The notes under the pieces were generated by a model. The model saw nothing but the letters and a program-made list of their open reading frames with translations, was not told where the DNA came from and did no database searches. A stretch of DNA of 64,000 nt from positions 1-64,000 of the forward strand of contig NZ_MYFO02000019.1 of the NCBI RefSeq assembly GCF_004514475.2, written 5' to 3'. Position 1 is the first letter of the stretch, and each line of letters starts with the position of its first letter. A program made the translations under genes and the position numbers. Positions 36,206-44,994 of the stretch are shown one piece after another. The DNA is from Paenibacillus athensensis. GTDB taxonomy: Bacteria; Bacillota; Bacilli; Paenibacillales; NBRC-103111.

Positions 36206-37185
36206 CGGACTTCCTCCTCTTTCTTCGTCTCTTCCCATGCCAGAAGCGCAGCGCCAATGACAGCGCCGTCGTTGCCGTGAGCTGCCCCGACGATGCTTAC
36301 GCGCTCATGTAATGCAGGCATCGTCCGCTGCAGCGTCTCTTCGCGGATACGCTGCAGGAAATCGGCCCCGGCCTCGGCTACGCCGCCCCCGACGACAACA
36401 ACCTCGGGGTTGAACGTATGAATCAGCGAAGCCGTAGCCGCTCCCAGCGCGGCGAAGGCCTGCTCCAGCACGGCTTGCGCCAACGGCTCGCCGCTCCTCC
36501 AGCCGGCGATCACCTCGCGCGCGCCAATGCGGGCCGGACGGTCCGTTACCCCGGCTTCTGCCAGCTTGCGCTGCATCTGCTCGGCAATGCCCGTACCCGA
36601 AGCGTACAGCTCCAGACAGCCGGTTCCGCCGCAGCGGCACGGCTGGCCGTCGAAGCGCACGGACAAGTGGCCGAGCTCGCCGGCGCCGCCCCAGCAGCCG
36701 CGCAGCAGCTTGCCGCCGCTGACGACGGCGCCGCCAATGCCGGTGCCAATCGCTAAGCAGACCATATGACGGCTGCCGCGGCCGGCGCCAAGATTTTGTT
36801 CGGCCAACGCCAGTACGTTGACATCGTTGTCAACCCACACGGGCAAGCCGAATCGTCGGGTCGCGATGTCGCGCAGCGGCGTGCCGGTATAGCCCGGCAG
36901 CAGATCGGAGGCAAAGCGCACTGCGCCTCGCTGCCAATCGACCTGACCGGCCGTGCCGATGCCAATGCCGCGCAAGCGAACGCTATCGTCGGGCGTCTCG
37001 GCAAGCAGCCGGGCAATCGCCTCCATGATCCGCTCGGCGGCGCGGCCGTCGGCTGCTTGCGTCGCTATCCGCAGTCGCCGACGGATCGCTCCGGTCCGGT
37101 CAACCAGCGCAGCGTGAATTTTCGTGCCGCCGACATCGACGCCAACCGCCAGCTCCGCCGTCTCGTCAGCCATCGGCTTAGCCAT
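36202..37185 (-). CDS. nanK: ROK-family sugar kinase, probable N-acetylmannosamine kinase
   Basis: About 327 residues. It has the ATP-binding VGVDVGGTKIHAAL, catalytic Asp in WVDNDVNVLAL, AIGTGIGGAVV, the zinc motif CRCGGTGCLE and GGGVAEAGADF. The ROK fold alone does not fix the sugar, but the position between NanE and YhcH makes phosphorylation of ManNAc to ManNAc-6-P the natural assignment. ATG 37185 lies inside the end of nanE with GGAGG 8 nt upstream; the frame is open 5' but has no better start. Confidence 0.85.
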   Translation of the reverse strand: MAKPMADETAELAVGVDVGGTKIHAALVDRTGAIRRRLRIATQAADGRAAERIMEAIARLLAETPDDSVRLRGIGIGTAGQVDWQRGAVRFASDLLPGYTGTPLRDIATRRFGLPVWVDNDVNVLALAEQNLGAGRGSRHMVCLAIGTGIGGAVVSGGKLLRGCWGGAGELGHLSVRFDGQPCRCGGTGCLELYASGTGIAEQMQRKLAEAGVTDRPARIGAREVIAGWRSGEPLAQAVLEQAFAALGAATASLIHTFNPEVVVVGGGVAEAGADFLQRIREETLQRTMPALHERVSIVGAAHGNDGAVIGAALLAWEETKKEEEVR

Positions 37186-37888
37186 GAGACTCGCCTCCCC
37201 CAGTGCTATCGGCTGCTGCGCGAACCGCCTCAACGAATCGGGCGGCAATGAGCTGCGGACGCGTAATCGCACTGCCGACAACAACATAGTCGGCTCCAGC
37301 CTCAAGCGCCGCCGCGGCCTGCGCCGGCGTCCAGATGCGGCCTTCGGCGATAACGCCGGCCCGGACCCGCCGCTTCAGCTGTGCGACCAGCTCCAGATCG
37401 GGCTCCTCCGACTGCAGGCTGTAGGGCGTGTACCCGGACAACGTCGTGCCGATGTAGTCGACACCCATCCGGTCGGCAGCCCATCCTTCCTCCAGCGTCG
37501 AGACATCGGCCATCGCCAGCCTGCCGCAGCTGTGAATGTAGCGGATCAGCTCCCGGGCCGTCACGTCCCGCTCCTCCCGCAGCGTCACATCGAGCGCAAC
37601 AATATCGGCTCCAGCCTCGACAATGGCCTCCACCTCGTCCAGCGTCGGGGTGATGAAGATGGCGGAACCGGGCACGTCGCGCTTAATCAGGCCAATCACC
37701 GGCAGCGCCGTGACGTTCTTGATGCGGCGAATGTCATCAACACCATTCGTGCGAATGGCGATTGCCCCGGCCTGCTCGGCTGCTCTGGCCATTTGCGCCA
37801 TCGTTCCGCCGCCGAACAGCGGCTCGTGCTCCAGCGCTTGACAGGACACGATCAATCCCCGGACCGCAGGCAGCCTGCCGGCGCTCAT
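37178..37888 (-). CDS. nanE: N-acylmannosamine-6-phosphate 2-epimerase
   Basis: 236 residues, a TIM barrel. Family motifs are GLIVSCQALEHEPLF, AIRTNGVDDI, LPVIGLIKRD, VALDVTLRE, GTTLSGYT, VIAEGRI and YVVVGSAITRP. It turns ManNAc-6-P into GlcNAc-6-P, which feeds into amino-sugar catabolism (NagA and NagB are not in the window). ATG overlaps the nanA stop. Confidence 0.92.
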   Translation of the reverse strand: MSAGRLPAVRGLIVSCQALEHEPLFGGGTMAQMARAAEQAGAIAIRTNGVDDIRRIKNVTALPVIGLIKRDVPGSAIFITPTLDEVEAIVEAGADIVALDVTLREERDVTARELIRYIHSCGRLAMADVSTLEEGWAADRMGVDYIGTTLSGYTPYSLQSEEPDLELVAQLKRRVRAGVIAEGRIWTPAQAAAALEAGADYVVVGSAITRPQLIAARFVEAVRAAADSTGGGESHG

Positions 37889-38835
37889 CGGCGGCCTCCG
37901 CTTGCTCCCGTCCCGGCCTCTTCTCTGGCCAAGGCCGTGTAGCGGGCGATTTTCAGCTCCAGCTCGGCAATGCGCTCCAGATCCTTCTCTCCCACCGGCA
38001 GCAGCGGCAAGCGCGGCTCACCGATATGAAGTCCACGCTGCTTCAGGATTGCTTTACAAGCCCCGTACAACGATGGAAAGCTCAGCAGCTCGCCGATAAT
38101 TTCGTTGATCCGGTACTGCCAGCGACGCGCATCCGCCAACCGATTGTCGGCAAAACAACGCTCCAGATGCAAAAACAGCTCCGGCATCACGCCGTATGTG
38201 CCGCCAATGCCGCCGTCTGCGCCCATACTACGCCCAGCCACGTATTGCTCGTCGGGTCCGTTCAGCACGAGGAAGCTGTCGCCGCCCGCCGCTTTGAACT
38301 GCTGCAACTCGAAGACGCTGTCGGCGGAAATTTTTACCCCGATGACTTTATCCTGCTTCGCCATCCTGCTGAGCAGCGCGCTGGTCAGCTGGAAGCCCGT
38401 CGTTTGCGGAATATGATAGATGATAAACGGCAGCTCCGTACTGTCGATAATCGCTTGCCAGTGCGCTTCAACGCTTGCTTCCGACAGCCGGTAATAAATG
38501 GCAGGGACAGCGGACACGGCGTCCGCTCCGCATTGCTCGGCATGAACCGCCAGCTCGATGCCGTCTCGGGTCGCCGCTGCGCCAACATGAACGATGACCG
38601 TCAATTCGCCGCGAATTTCCTCCATGACGGCTTCGAGCACCTGCTTGCGCTCCTCGACGCTTTGCAGCATGCCCTCGCCGCTGCTGCCTCCGATGTACAA
38701 GCCCTTCACGCCGGCGTCGGCGTAAGTGCGGGCCAAGCGTTTGACTGCTTGCGGGCTGATTCGTCCTTCCGAATCGTAGCAGCCGTACATGGCAATTGTA
38801 ATTCCGTGGAATCGGGTCAAATCATAGGGTTTCAT
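37885..38835 (-). CDS. nanA: N-acetylneuraminate lyase (DapA/NanA family)
   Basis: 316 residues. A class I aldolase TIM barrel with GGSSGEGMLQSVEERK, Tyr in IIYHIPQTTGF and Schiff-base Lys in KVIGVKISADS (about 165-167). NanA splits N-acetylneuraminate to ManNAc and pyruvate. The family also contains other 2-keto-sugar-acid lyases, but the nanE and nanK neighbours settle the substrate class. AAGGAG lies upstream of the ATG. Confidence 0.88.
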   Translation of the reverse strand: MKPYDLTRFHGITIAMYGCYDSEGRISPQAVKRLARTYADAGVKGLYIGGSSGEGMLQSVEERKQVLEAVMEEIRGELTVIVHVGAAATRDGIELAVHAEQCGADAVSAVPAIYYRLSEASVEAHWQAIIDSTELPFIIYHIPQTTGFQLTSALLSRMAKQDKVIGVKISADSVFELQQFKAAGGDSFLVLNGPDEQYVAGRSMGADGGIGGTYGVMPELFLHLERCFADNRLADARRWQYRINEIIGELLSFPSLYGACKAILKQRGLHIGEPRLPLLPVGEKDLERIAELELKIARYTALAREEAGTGASGGRR

Positions 38836-38853
38836 CGAAATGTCTCCTTTTTC

Positions 38854-39948
38854 TCATCTAAAAGTTTGGATAATTTCACGCTTGCCTGTTTCCAGCGCCT
38901 TCACAGCGGCTTCCGCTGTCGCCACGGACGATAACGCCGCAGTGCCGTCAAGCAGCGGCAGCCAGCTTGGAGCAGCAGGCAGCCCCAACGCTGCAGCGCG
39001 GAAAGCGTCCAGCTCCCTGCGGAGCGGACCGCGCAAAAACAGCGGCGGCCGCTCCGCAGCGCCGGTAAACGCAATCTCGCCACCTGCAGCCGCATAGCTG
39101 CGGACTCGGGCCGCGTCTTCGTTCTCACTGCCGTTAATCCCGAACTTCTCCGTCCCGGAAGGTCGGCGCAACGTCACCAGCGAACGCGAGAAATCGATTT
39201 GCAGCGCTCCAGCCGTGCCATTCAACGTCATCCGGTGCTCACCCCAACGGAACATCGAACCGTATTCCATCGCACCGACGCCACCGCCGGCAAAAGCCAG
39301 CTGCAGCTGCAGCGCCTCGCGCCCGTCCCGCGCCGCCCGAACGGCCGATACGCCAAGCGCCGGGCCACAAAACGACTGCACAAGATCCAGCTCATGAATA
39401 AAATGGAACACATACCCGCCCGTCAGCTCGGGGCGGTATTTCCAGCCCGCGCCGGACGCTTGGCTCATCCAGCCCGTTCGCTCGACGCCAGCGGTTAACA
39501 ATCGGCCAAGCGCGCCCTCACGCACAAGCCGTTTCGCCTTGTCGATCCCGTCCATAAAATGCAGGATATGCCCGGCCATCAGCACAACGGACGCTTCCCG
39601 GCACGCCTCGACCATTTGGCAGCAATCGGCGTACGAGAGCGCTGTCGGCTTCTCGCAAAACACATGCTTGCCTCGCTGCGCCGCCAGCAGGACATGCTGC
39701 TTGTGCAAATAGTTAGGGCTGGCGACAATTACCGCATCGACATCCGTCCGGCGAATCAGGGCCTCCGCGTCCGGCTCGCAGGCGCACGCAAGCTCAGCAG
39801 CCAGCCGAGCCGCCGTATCGTCGGAGCCGCCGGCAACGGCTGCCAGCTCCACGCCCGCGGTTTCGCAGGCGATCCGCGCCAGCTCGCTGCCGAAATTGCC
39901 GCAGCCGATTACTCCTACACGCAGCCGCTTGCTTCCCACAGACCTCAC
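38854..39948 (-). CDS. Gfo/Idh/MocA oxidoreductase, NanOx-like candidate (copy 2)
   Basis: 364 residues. An N-terminal Rossmann fold (RVGVIGCGNFGSELAR) is followed by GKHVFCEKPTAL with the catalytic-region Lys, and by the active-site helix YVFHFIHELDLVQSFCG. A GTG start overlaps the upstream stop (GTGA); a second GTG at 39939 has better spacing from AAGGAG. It is clearly a paralogue of the next gene (shared ending SSVATAEAA...AL.TG). In sialic-acid clusters such oxidoreductases (RgNanOx, YjhC) interconvert 2,7-anhydro-Neu5Ac and Neu5Ac. Assigning that role here is inference from context. Confidence 0.85.
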   Translation of the reverse strand: MRSVGSKRLRVGVIGCGNFGSELARIACETAGVELAAVAGGSDDTAARLAAELACACEPDAEALIRRTDVDAVIVASPNYLHKQHVLLAAQRGKHVFCEKPTALSYADCCQMVEACREASVVLMAGHILHFMDGIDKAKRLVREGALGRLLTAGVERTGWMSQASGAGWKYRPELTGGYVFHFIHELDLVQSFCGPALGVSAVRAARDGREALQLQLAFAGGGVGAMEYGSMFRWGEHRMTLNGTAGALQIDFSRSLVTLRRPSGTEKFGINGSENEDAARVRSYAAAGGEIAFTGAAERPPLFLRGPLRRELDAFRAAALGLPAAPSWLPLLDGTAALSSVATAEAAVKALETGKREIIQTFR

Positions 39949-41042
39949 TCTCCTTCGGCAATGACGATCCGGCAGCCCGTCCGCAGCGCAGCCATCGCCG
40001 CTTCCGCCGTAGCGACCGACGAAAGTCCGGCGCTGCCGTTAAACAAGGCGCGAACCGACGGCTCCGGCGTCTCGCCGTGCAGCGCCCGGCCAAACGCCTC
40101 CAGCTCCAGCCTGATGACTGTCCGCAGCCAGCCCGGCGTGCGCTTCTCCGCCGTTCCGTAAGCGATGCCGCCGTCCATCGTTTCGTAAGACGACGCGCGC
40201 TCCAGATCCTCGGCATCATTCGCGTGCAGATTGACAGTCGTCAGCTGACCCGGCTTGCGCAAATGCACCTTGGCCCGCTGCATATCGAGCAGGATCGCTC
40301 CCTCCGTACCGCCGATTTTGATGTAATGCTCCGGCCAGCGGAAGCCCGATCCGTACTGCATCGTCCCGAGCGCCCCGTCCGGAAACTCCAGCGTCAGCAG
40401 CAGCACATCGTCTTCATCGCCGTAGCCTTCGCCTTGATGAGCAAGATTGCCGCCTGCCGCCGTGACGGCCACAGCCGGGCCCATGATCGATTGCAACAGA
40501 TCAAGCTCATGAATATGGTGAAACAGATGACCGCCTGAGGTCGCCTGATTTTTTTTCCAGCTTACGTTGAGCTGCTTGTCCTCCCAGCCCGTTCGTTCGG
40601 CGTGAGCCACCAGCGGTTGACCGATTTCGCCGCTCTCGATCCACAGCTTGGCCTGGCGCACCCCATGCATAAAATGCATAATATGTCCCGCCATCAACAG
40701 GACGCCGGCATCCTTGCAAGCGCGAGTCATCGCCGCGCAATCGCGAAGTGTCAGCGCCACGGGCTTTTCACAAAACACATGTTTGCCGTAGCTGGCCGCA
40801 AGCAGCGCCGCCTCTGCATGCAAATGGCTGGGACTGGCAACTATCACCGCTTGAATGTCGTCGCGCTTGACCAGCGCTTCGAGCTCTTGCTCCTCGGCGC
40901 AGCCCAACTCCTCCGCCAGACTCGCGGCCCGGCTTCCTCCATATACAGCCGCTACACGCAGCCCCGCTATTCCATTGGCCGCGCGGGCCAACTCAGCGCC
41001 GAAATAGCCACAACCCACGACGCCAATACCCATGATGTTCAT
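39945..41042 (-). CDS. Gfo/Idh/MocA oxidoreductase, NanOx-like candidate (copy 1)
   Basis: 365 residues. Rossmann motif GIGVVGCGYFGAELAR, then GKHVFCEKPVAL and HLFHHIHELDLLQSIMG. The NAD(P) fold and active-site layout match the paralogue. The AAAGGAG ribosome site and good start are clear. It directly follows the two permease genes. Two tandem copies suggest either two related substrates (for example differently modified sialic acids) or a two-step conversion. Sequence alone does not prove the substrate. Confidence 0.85.
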   Translation of the reverse strand: MNIMGIGVVGCGYFGAELARAANGIAGLRVAAVYGGSRAASLAEELGCAEEQELEALVKRDDIQAVIVASPSHLHAEAALLAASYGKHVFCEKPVALTLRDCAAMTRACKDAGVLLMAGHIMHFMHGVRQAKLWIESGEIGQPLVAHAERTGWEDKQLNVSWKKNQATSGGHLFHHIHELDLLQSIMGPAVAVTAAGGNLAHQGEGYGDEDDVLLLTLEFPDGALGTMQYGSGFRWPEHYIKIGGTEGAILLDMQRAKVHLRKPGQLTTVNLHANDAEDLERASSYETMDGGIAYGTAEKRTPGWLRTVIRLELEAFGRALHGETPEPSVRALFNGSAGLSSVATAEAAMAALRTGCRIVIAEGE

Positions 41043-41073
41043 TGCCTTCCACTCCTTTTATCTACGGATCAGA

Positions 41074-41901
41074 TCAGCCCTTCACGCTGCCGAGCGTAAT
41101 CCCTTTCACAAAATATTGCTGAAATGCGACAAACACAACGAACACCGGCACAAAACCGAACGCGGCAGCAGCCATCTGCAGGCCGTAATTGGCCACATAC
41201 TCCGTCACCATCGTGGCGATACCGACGTTGATCGTCATGCGAGTGTGATCGCTCAGCATCACCAGCTGCCATAAAAAATCGTTCCATGCATACGTAAACG
41301 TAAAAATCGCGAGCGCTGCCAGCGCCGGCTTGACCACAGGCACAAAAATGCGGAAAAACAAGCCTAATTCGCTGCAACCGTCGATTTTGCCCGCCTCCAA
41401 TAGCTCCGTCGGAATTGAATGGCTGAACTGCTTCATCATAAATACGCCAAACGGCAAGCACACGGTCGGTAAAATGACGCTGGCCAGCGTGCCGACCAGA
41501 TGCAGGTCGCGCATCATCGTAAACAGCGGCACGAGCGTGATCTGCCGCGGAATGAACATCACGACGACGATAACGGTAAACGCCCAGCCGGCGCCGGGAA
41601 ACTTGCGTTTGGTCAGCGCATAGCCCGCCATCGCCGCAACCAGCAGCACAGCAGCCGTCGATACGGCCGAAACGACCACGCTGTTATACAACCAGCGAAA
41701 GATCTCGCCGTCGGCAATCAGCTTTTGGAAATTCGCCAGCGTCGGCGACGACGGAATCAGCTCCGGCGGAAATTTCATTGAAGAGGTCTGGTCCTTGAAT
41801 GCGCCTGTGATCATCCAATACAACGGAAATATAAAAAATACGGCAAAAACCAGCAAGATCGCATCGGCGGCCAGCTTGCCCGCCCTCACAGCGATTCCCA
41901 T
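41074..41901 (-). CDS. CUT1 sugar ABC transporter permease (MalG type)
   Basis: 275 residues, six membrane helices. The EAA loop that docks the ATPase is ELLEAGKIDGCSELGLFFRI. AAAGGAGG precedes the ATG. It partners the upstream permease and the binding lipoprotein. The inferred substrate is a sialic acid form. No ATPase gene is present; CUT1 systems in this group commonly share an MsmX-type ATPase. Confidence 0.93.
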   Translation of the reverse strand: MGIAVRAGKLAADAILLVFAVFFIFPLYWMITGAFKDQTSSMKFPPELIPSSPTLANFQKLIADGEIFRWLYNSVVVSAVSTAAVLLVAAMAGYALTKRKFPGAGWAFTVIVVVMFIPRQITLVPLFTMMRDLHLVGTLASVILPTVCLPFGVFMMKQFSHSIPTELLEAGKIDGCSELGLFFRIFVPVVKPALAALAIFTFTYAWNDFLWQLVMLSDHTRMTINVGIATMVTEYVANYGLQMAAAAFGFVPVFVVFVAFQQYFVKGITLGSVKG

Positions 41902-41918
41902 ATGAAAGCCTCCTTTCT

Positions 41919-42815
41919 TTAATACTCCACGTCGGATTTCATCAGCTTGAATTGCAGCAGCGCAACGACGGAAATCAGCGCCGTAATCACGATCCCCATC
42001 GCCGAGGCCAGACCCAGCTGTCCGTACACAAACGCGGTATTATACAGCAAATACATAATCGTCGAGGTCGCATAATTCGGACCTCCGCCCGTCAGCATCT
42101 GCACCACGATAAATGTCTGGAACGCCCAAATCGTCGTCATAACCAAAATATAAAGCGACGTCGGCTTCAGCAGCGGCACCGTAATGTGTATGAATTTCGA
42201 CCAGACGGAAGCTCCGTCCAGATCGGCCGCCTCGTAATAATCCGGCGAGATGTTCCCCATGCCCGCCAGCAGCAAAATGATCGGCTGACCGACATTAAAC
42301 GTCACAACGATCAGCACGAGCGCCGGAAGCGCCAAATGCTCGCTGGACAACCACGAAAAAGGTCCCAAATGGGCAAACGACAACAAATAGTTGGCTACGC
42401 CGCTGACCGGATTGTAAATCCACGCCCAAACGATCGATAAAATCACCTGTGATGCGACGATCGGCAAATAAAATGCGCCGCGGAAAAACGACGCCACATG
42501 CTTGCTTTTGTTGTAAATGACCATTGCTGCAAACATGGCAAAAATAAACGTCAGCGGCACAGAGCCGAATACAAAGCCAAGCGTATTGACGACGGAACGA
42601 ATAAATACGCGATCATGAAGCAGCTGTGTGTAATTGCCCCAACCGACCCACGACTGCTGGCCGAGGCCGTAATCGAACAGGCTCAAATAAAACGCCCGCA
42701 GCATCGGATAAATTTCAAAGCCGAGAAAAAACACAGCAAAGGGTGCGAAAAACAACAGTCCGTGCCAAGAACGCCGCGCGGCTTTGGCCGGCAAAGCCGA
42801 TTTGATGGCAGCCAT
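41919..42815 (-). CDS. CUT1 sugar ABC transporter permease (MalF/UgpA type)
   Basis: 298 residues, six membrane helices, EAA loop YYEAADLDGASVWSKFIHI. AAGGAGGGG precedes the ATG. It is separated from the binding-protein gene upstream by a 692-bp gap dominated by a heptanucleotide repeat array, but the rest of the operon follows at once. Confidence 0.93.
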   Translation of the reverse strand: MAAIKSALPAKAARRSWHGLLFFAPFAVFFLGFEIYPMLRAFYLSLFDYGLGQQSWVGWGNYTQLLHDRVFIRSVVNTLGFVFGSVPLTFIFAMFAAMVIYNKSKHVASFFRGAFYLPIVASQVILSIVWAWIYNPVSGVANYLLSFAHLGPFSWLSSEHLALPALVLIVVTFNVGQPIILLLAGMGNISPDYYEAADLDGASVWSKFIHITVPLLKPTSLYILVMTTIWAFQTFIVVQMLTGGGPNYATSTIMYLLYNTAFVYGQLGLASAMGIVITALISVVALLQFKLMKSDVEY

Positions 42816-42948
42816 TCAAAAGCCCCTCCTTTCTATTGCTTTCTTTGAAACGATCAAATACTATACCCCCGTATTGTATAAAATGAGGCCGACAAGGCCG
42901 CCTTGACGGTCTGCCGGCCAGCGGTGTGGCAGGCGCAGCGCTCCGGAT

Positions 42949-43405
42949 GTGCGTGGTGCGTGGTACGCAGTATGCGGTACGCGGTATGCGGTATGCGGTA
43001 TGCGGTACGCAGTACGCGGTACGCGGTGCGCAGTACGCAGTACGCTGTACGCGGTGCGCGGTACGCTGTACGCTGTACGCTGTACACGGTGCGCGGTGCG
43101 CGGTGCGCAGTACGCGGTACGCAGTATGCGGTACGCAGTATGCGGTACGCAGTATGCGGTACGCAGTATGCAGTACGCAGTATGCGGTACGCAGTATGCG
43201 GTACGCAGTATGCGGTACGCAGTATGCGGTACGCAGTATGCGGTACGCAGTATGCGGTACGCGGTACGCAGTATGCGGTACGCAGTATGCGGTACGCAGT
43301 ATGCGGTACGCAGTATGCGGTACGCAGTATGCGGTACGCGGTACGTGGCACGCGACGCGGTACGTGGCACGCGACGCGGTACGTGGCACGCAACGCGGTA
43401 CGTTA
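42949..43405. repeat. heptanucleotide satellite array (GTAYGCR)n inside the sialic-acid operon
   Basis: About 65 copies of a 7-bp unit, mainly GTACGCA alternating with GTATGCG (a 14-bp higher-order unit), with GTGCGCG and CTGTACG variants at the left part and GTGGCACGCGACGCG variants at the right. As 7 is not a multiple of 3, every frame on both strands reads a periodic peptide and stays open; none of these is credible protein. It fills most of the 42816-43507 gap between the binding-protein and permease genes, and no gene or promoter is evident in the rest of the gap. Confidence 0.95.
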
Positions 43406-43507
43406 TGCACGCCGAGCTCCCTGCGGTACACGGAATACGCGATGCAAAAAAACTGCGCGCCCTACGGCGTCCCTGCCACCCCTTACTCTTCGCATCATCG
43501 CTGCGAA

Positions 43508-44839
43508 TTACTTGGCGCTGCGGCTAATAATTTCGTTCGCTTTGCTCACCCAGTCGTTCAGCGCCTGCTCCGGCGTTTTCGCCTTGGTCAGCGCCGCTTG
43601 CAGCTCCGGATAAAACGCCGCGCGCGTTTCCGCATAGCCCGGAACGTTCACGCCAACGTTGCCGGCGTATTGGAACAGCTTAATCGTCTTGGCCTGGAAC
43701 GAATCTTCCTTATACTGCGTCGCCAGCGATTTGCGAGTCGGCACGACCGAAGGCAGCTCGGCGAATTTGGCCATATTTTCCTTGCTGTTGATAAACTGCG
43801 CGAATTTTTTTGCCCATTCGATGTTGACATCGTTTTTCGTCTTCCATACCCAGGTGCCGTATCCGAACAGCACAGAGTTCGTGCCTTTGCCGTCCTTGGT
43901 CGGATAAGGGACCAGATCGAGCTCAAACGGCTTGTTCGTACCGTCCTTGAACGATTTCTGGAAAGCGTCGATATGACCGATATTGCCCATCGTCATCCCG
44001 ATTTTGCCCTGCGGGAACATGTTGTTGATCACCTCGGTCGCCTTCAGGCCAGCCGCACCGGGCGGCACAAGCTTCTGATCGACCAGGCTTGTATAAAATT
44101 TCAGCCCCTCGACACCATCCGGCGAATTGAGCACCGCCGTCTTGTTGTCGTCGCTGAACGATTTCGCCCCGAAGCCCCACAGCATCGCGTGGTGCCCTTG
44201 GTCGCCGCCGGTGTCCGCGGCATACATCGCATAGCCGTACGTCCCTTTGGCCGGATCGGTCACCGCTTGAGCCGCCTTGAGGAACTGGTCTGTCGTCCAC
44301 GGCTCCATGTTTTTCGGTAACAGATCGAGCGCGCCTTTTTCCTTGAATAAATCTTTGTTGACGACGAGCCCGATCGCCGTTGTATTGTTCGGATAAATAT
44401 AGACCTTGTCGTTTACGGAAACGCTTTTCAAAATCGCATCGTCAAAATCCGCCTTGTCGATGATATCGTCCAGCGGCACGAGCAGATCCTTGTAGGCATA
44501 AGACAACGGCCAGAAAATCGAGCCCTGCTGCACGTCCGGCAGCTGCCCCGTGTTGGCGGCAATGCTCAGCTTCTCGTTGATTTTGTCCACCGGAACAATC
44601 TCGCGTTTGATCGTAACGTTCGGATATTCCTGCTGGAAGCTGGCAACCATGTCGTCATAGAACTTGCCGTAAGCTTCAACGTCCTGAATAACCCACCACG
44701 TCAAATTCACCGGCGTTGCGGCTGCGGTCGGCGGCTGGTTCTCCGCACCGTTCGGGGTTGCGGCCGGCTTGTCGCCGCAGCCTGCGAGCAGTCCGAGCGC
44801 AAGCAGCATCGCCAATCCACCTGCAAGCGTTTTCTTCAT
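43508..44839 (-). CDS. CUT1 sugar ABC transporter solute-binding lipoprotein
   Basis: 443 residues. The lipobox LLAGCG is followed by a type-1 extracellular solute-binding fold (VNLTWWVIQDVEAYGKFYDDM, YPNVTIKREIVPVDKINEKL, IYPNNTTAIGLVVNKDLF, YTSLVDQKLVPPG, GKIGMTMGNIGH). It is the first gene of the transporter and catabolic operon; AGGAGGG lies before the ATG. The ligand is inferred as sialic acid or 2,7-anhydro-Neu5Ac from the downstream enzymes, not from the binding site. Confidence 0.9.
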   Translation of the reverse strand: MKKTLAGGLAMLLALGLLAGCGDKPAATPNGAENQPPTAAATPVNLTWWVIQDVEAYGKFYDDMVASFQQEYPNVTIKREIVPVDKINEKLSIAANTGQLPDVQQGSIFWPLSYAYKDLLVPLDDIIDKADFDDAILKSVSVNDKVYIYPNNTTAIGLVVNKDLFKEKGALDLLPKNMEPWTTDQFLKAAQAVTDPAKGTYGYAMYAADTGGDQGHHAMLWGFGAKSFSDDNKTAVLNSPDGVEGLKFYTSLVDQKLVPPGAAGLKATEVINNMFPQGKIGMTMGNIGHIDAFQKSFKDGTNKPFELDLVPYPTKDGKGTNSVLFGYGTWVWKTKNDVNIEWAKKFAQFINSKENMAKFAELPSVVPTRKSLATQYKEDSFQAKTIKLFQYAGNVGVNVPGYAETRAAFYPELQAALTKAKTPEQALNDWVSKANEIISRSAK

Positions 44840-44883
44840 TTGAGTGACCCTCCTGTTAGATAAAGTTTCTTCTTACATGCCTC

Positions 44884-44912
44884 ATTATACCGAGCCGGCT
44901 GCATCCTCAGAA
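44884..44912 (-). promoter_or_regulatory. probable promoter of the sialic-acid operon
   Basis: On the minus strand TTCTGA, 17 bp, TATAAT, about 45 bp upstream of the start codon. The weak -35 and good -10 fit activation by the adjacent YesN-type regulator. TTTCT direct repeats just upstream could be its binding site. Confidence 0.5.
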
Positions 44913-44994
44913 GAAACGGATCTTGGAGAAATCTTCACTTTGCTTGGCTGCCGTGCCCGTATATTCACAAAATAAAGATCCATGTTCATTTTCT

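Noticed and set aside
42854-43613. Long open frames on both strands over the heptamer array
   Set aside because: They exist in all frames because a 7-bp repeat has no stop codons. The peptides are periodic low-complexity sequence with no start context.
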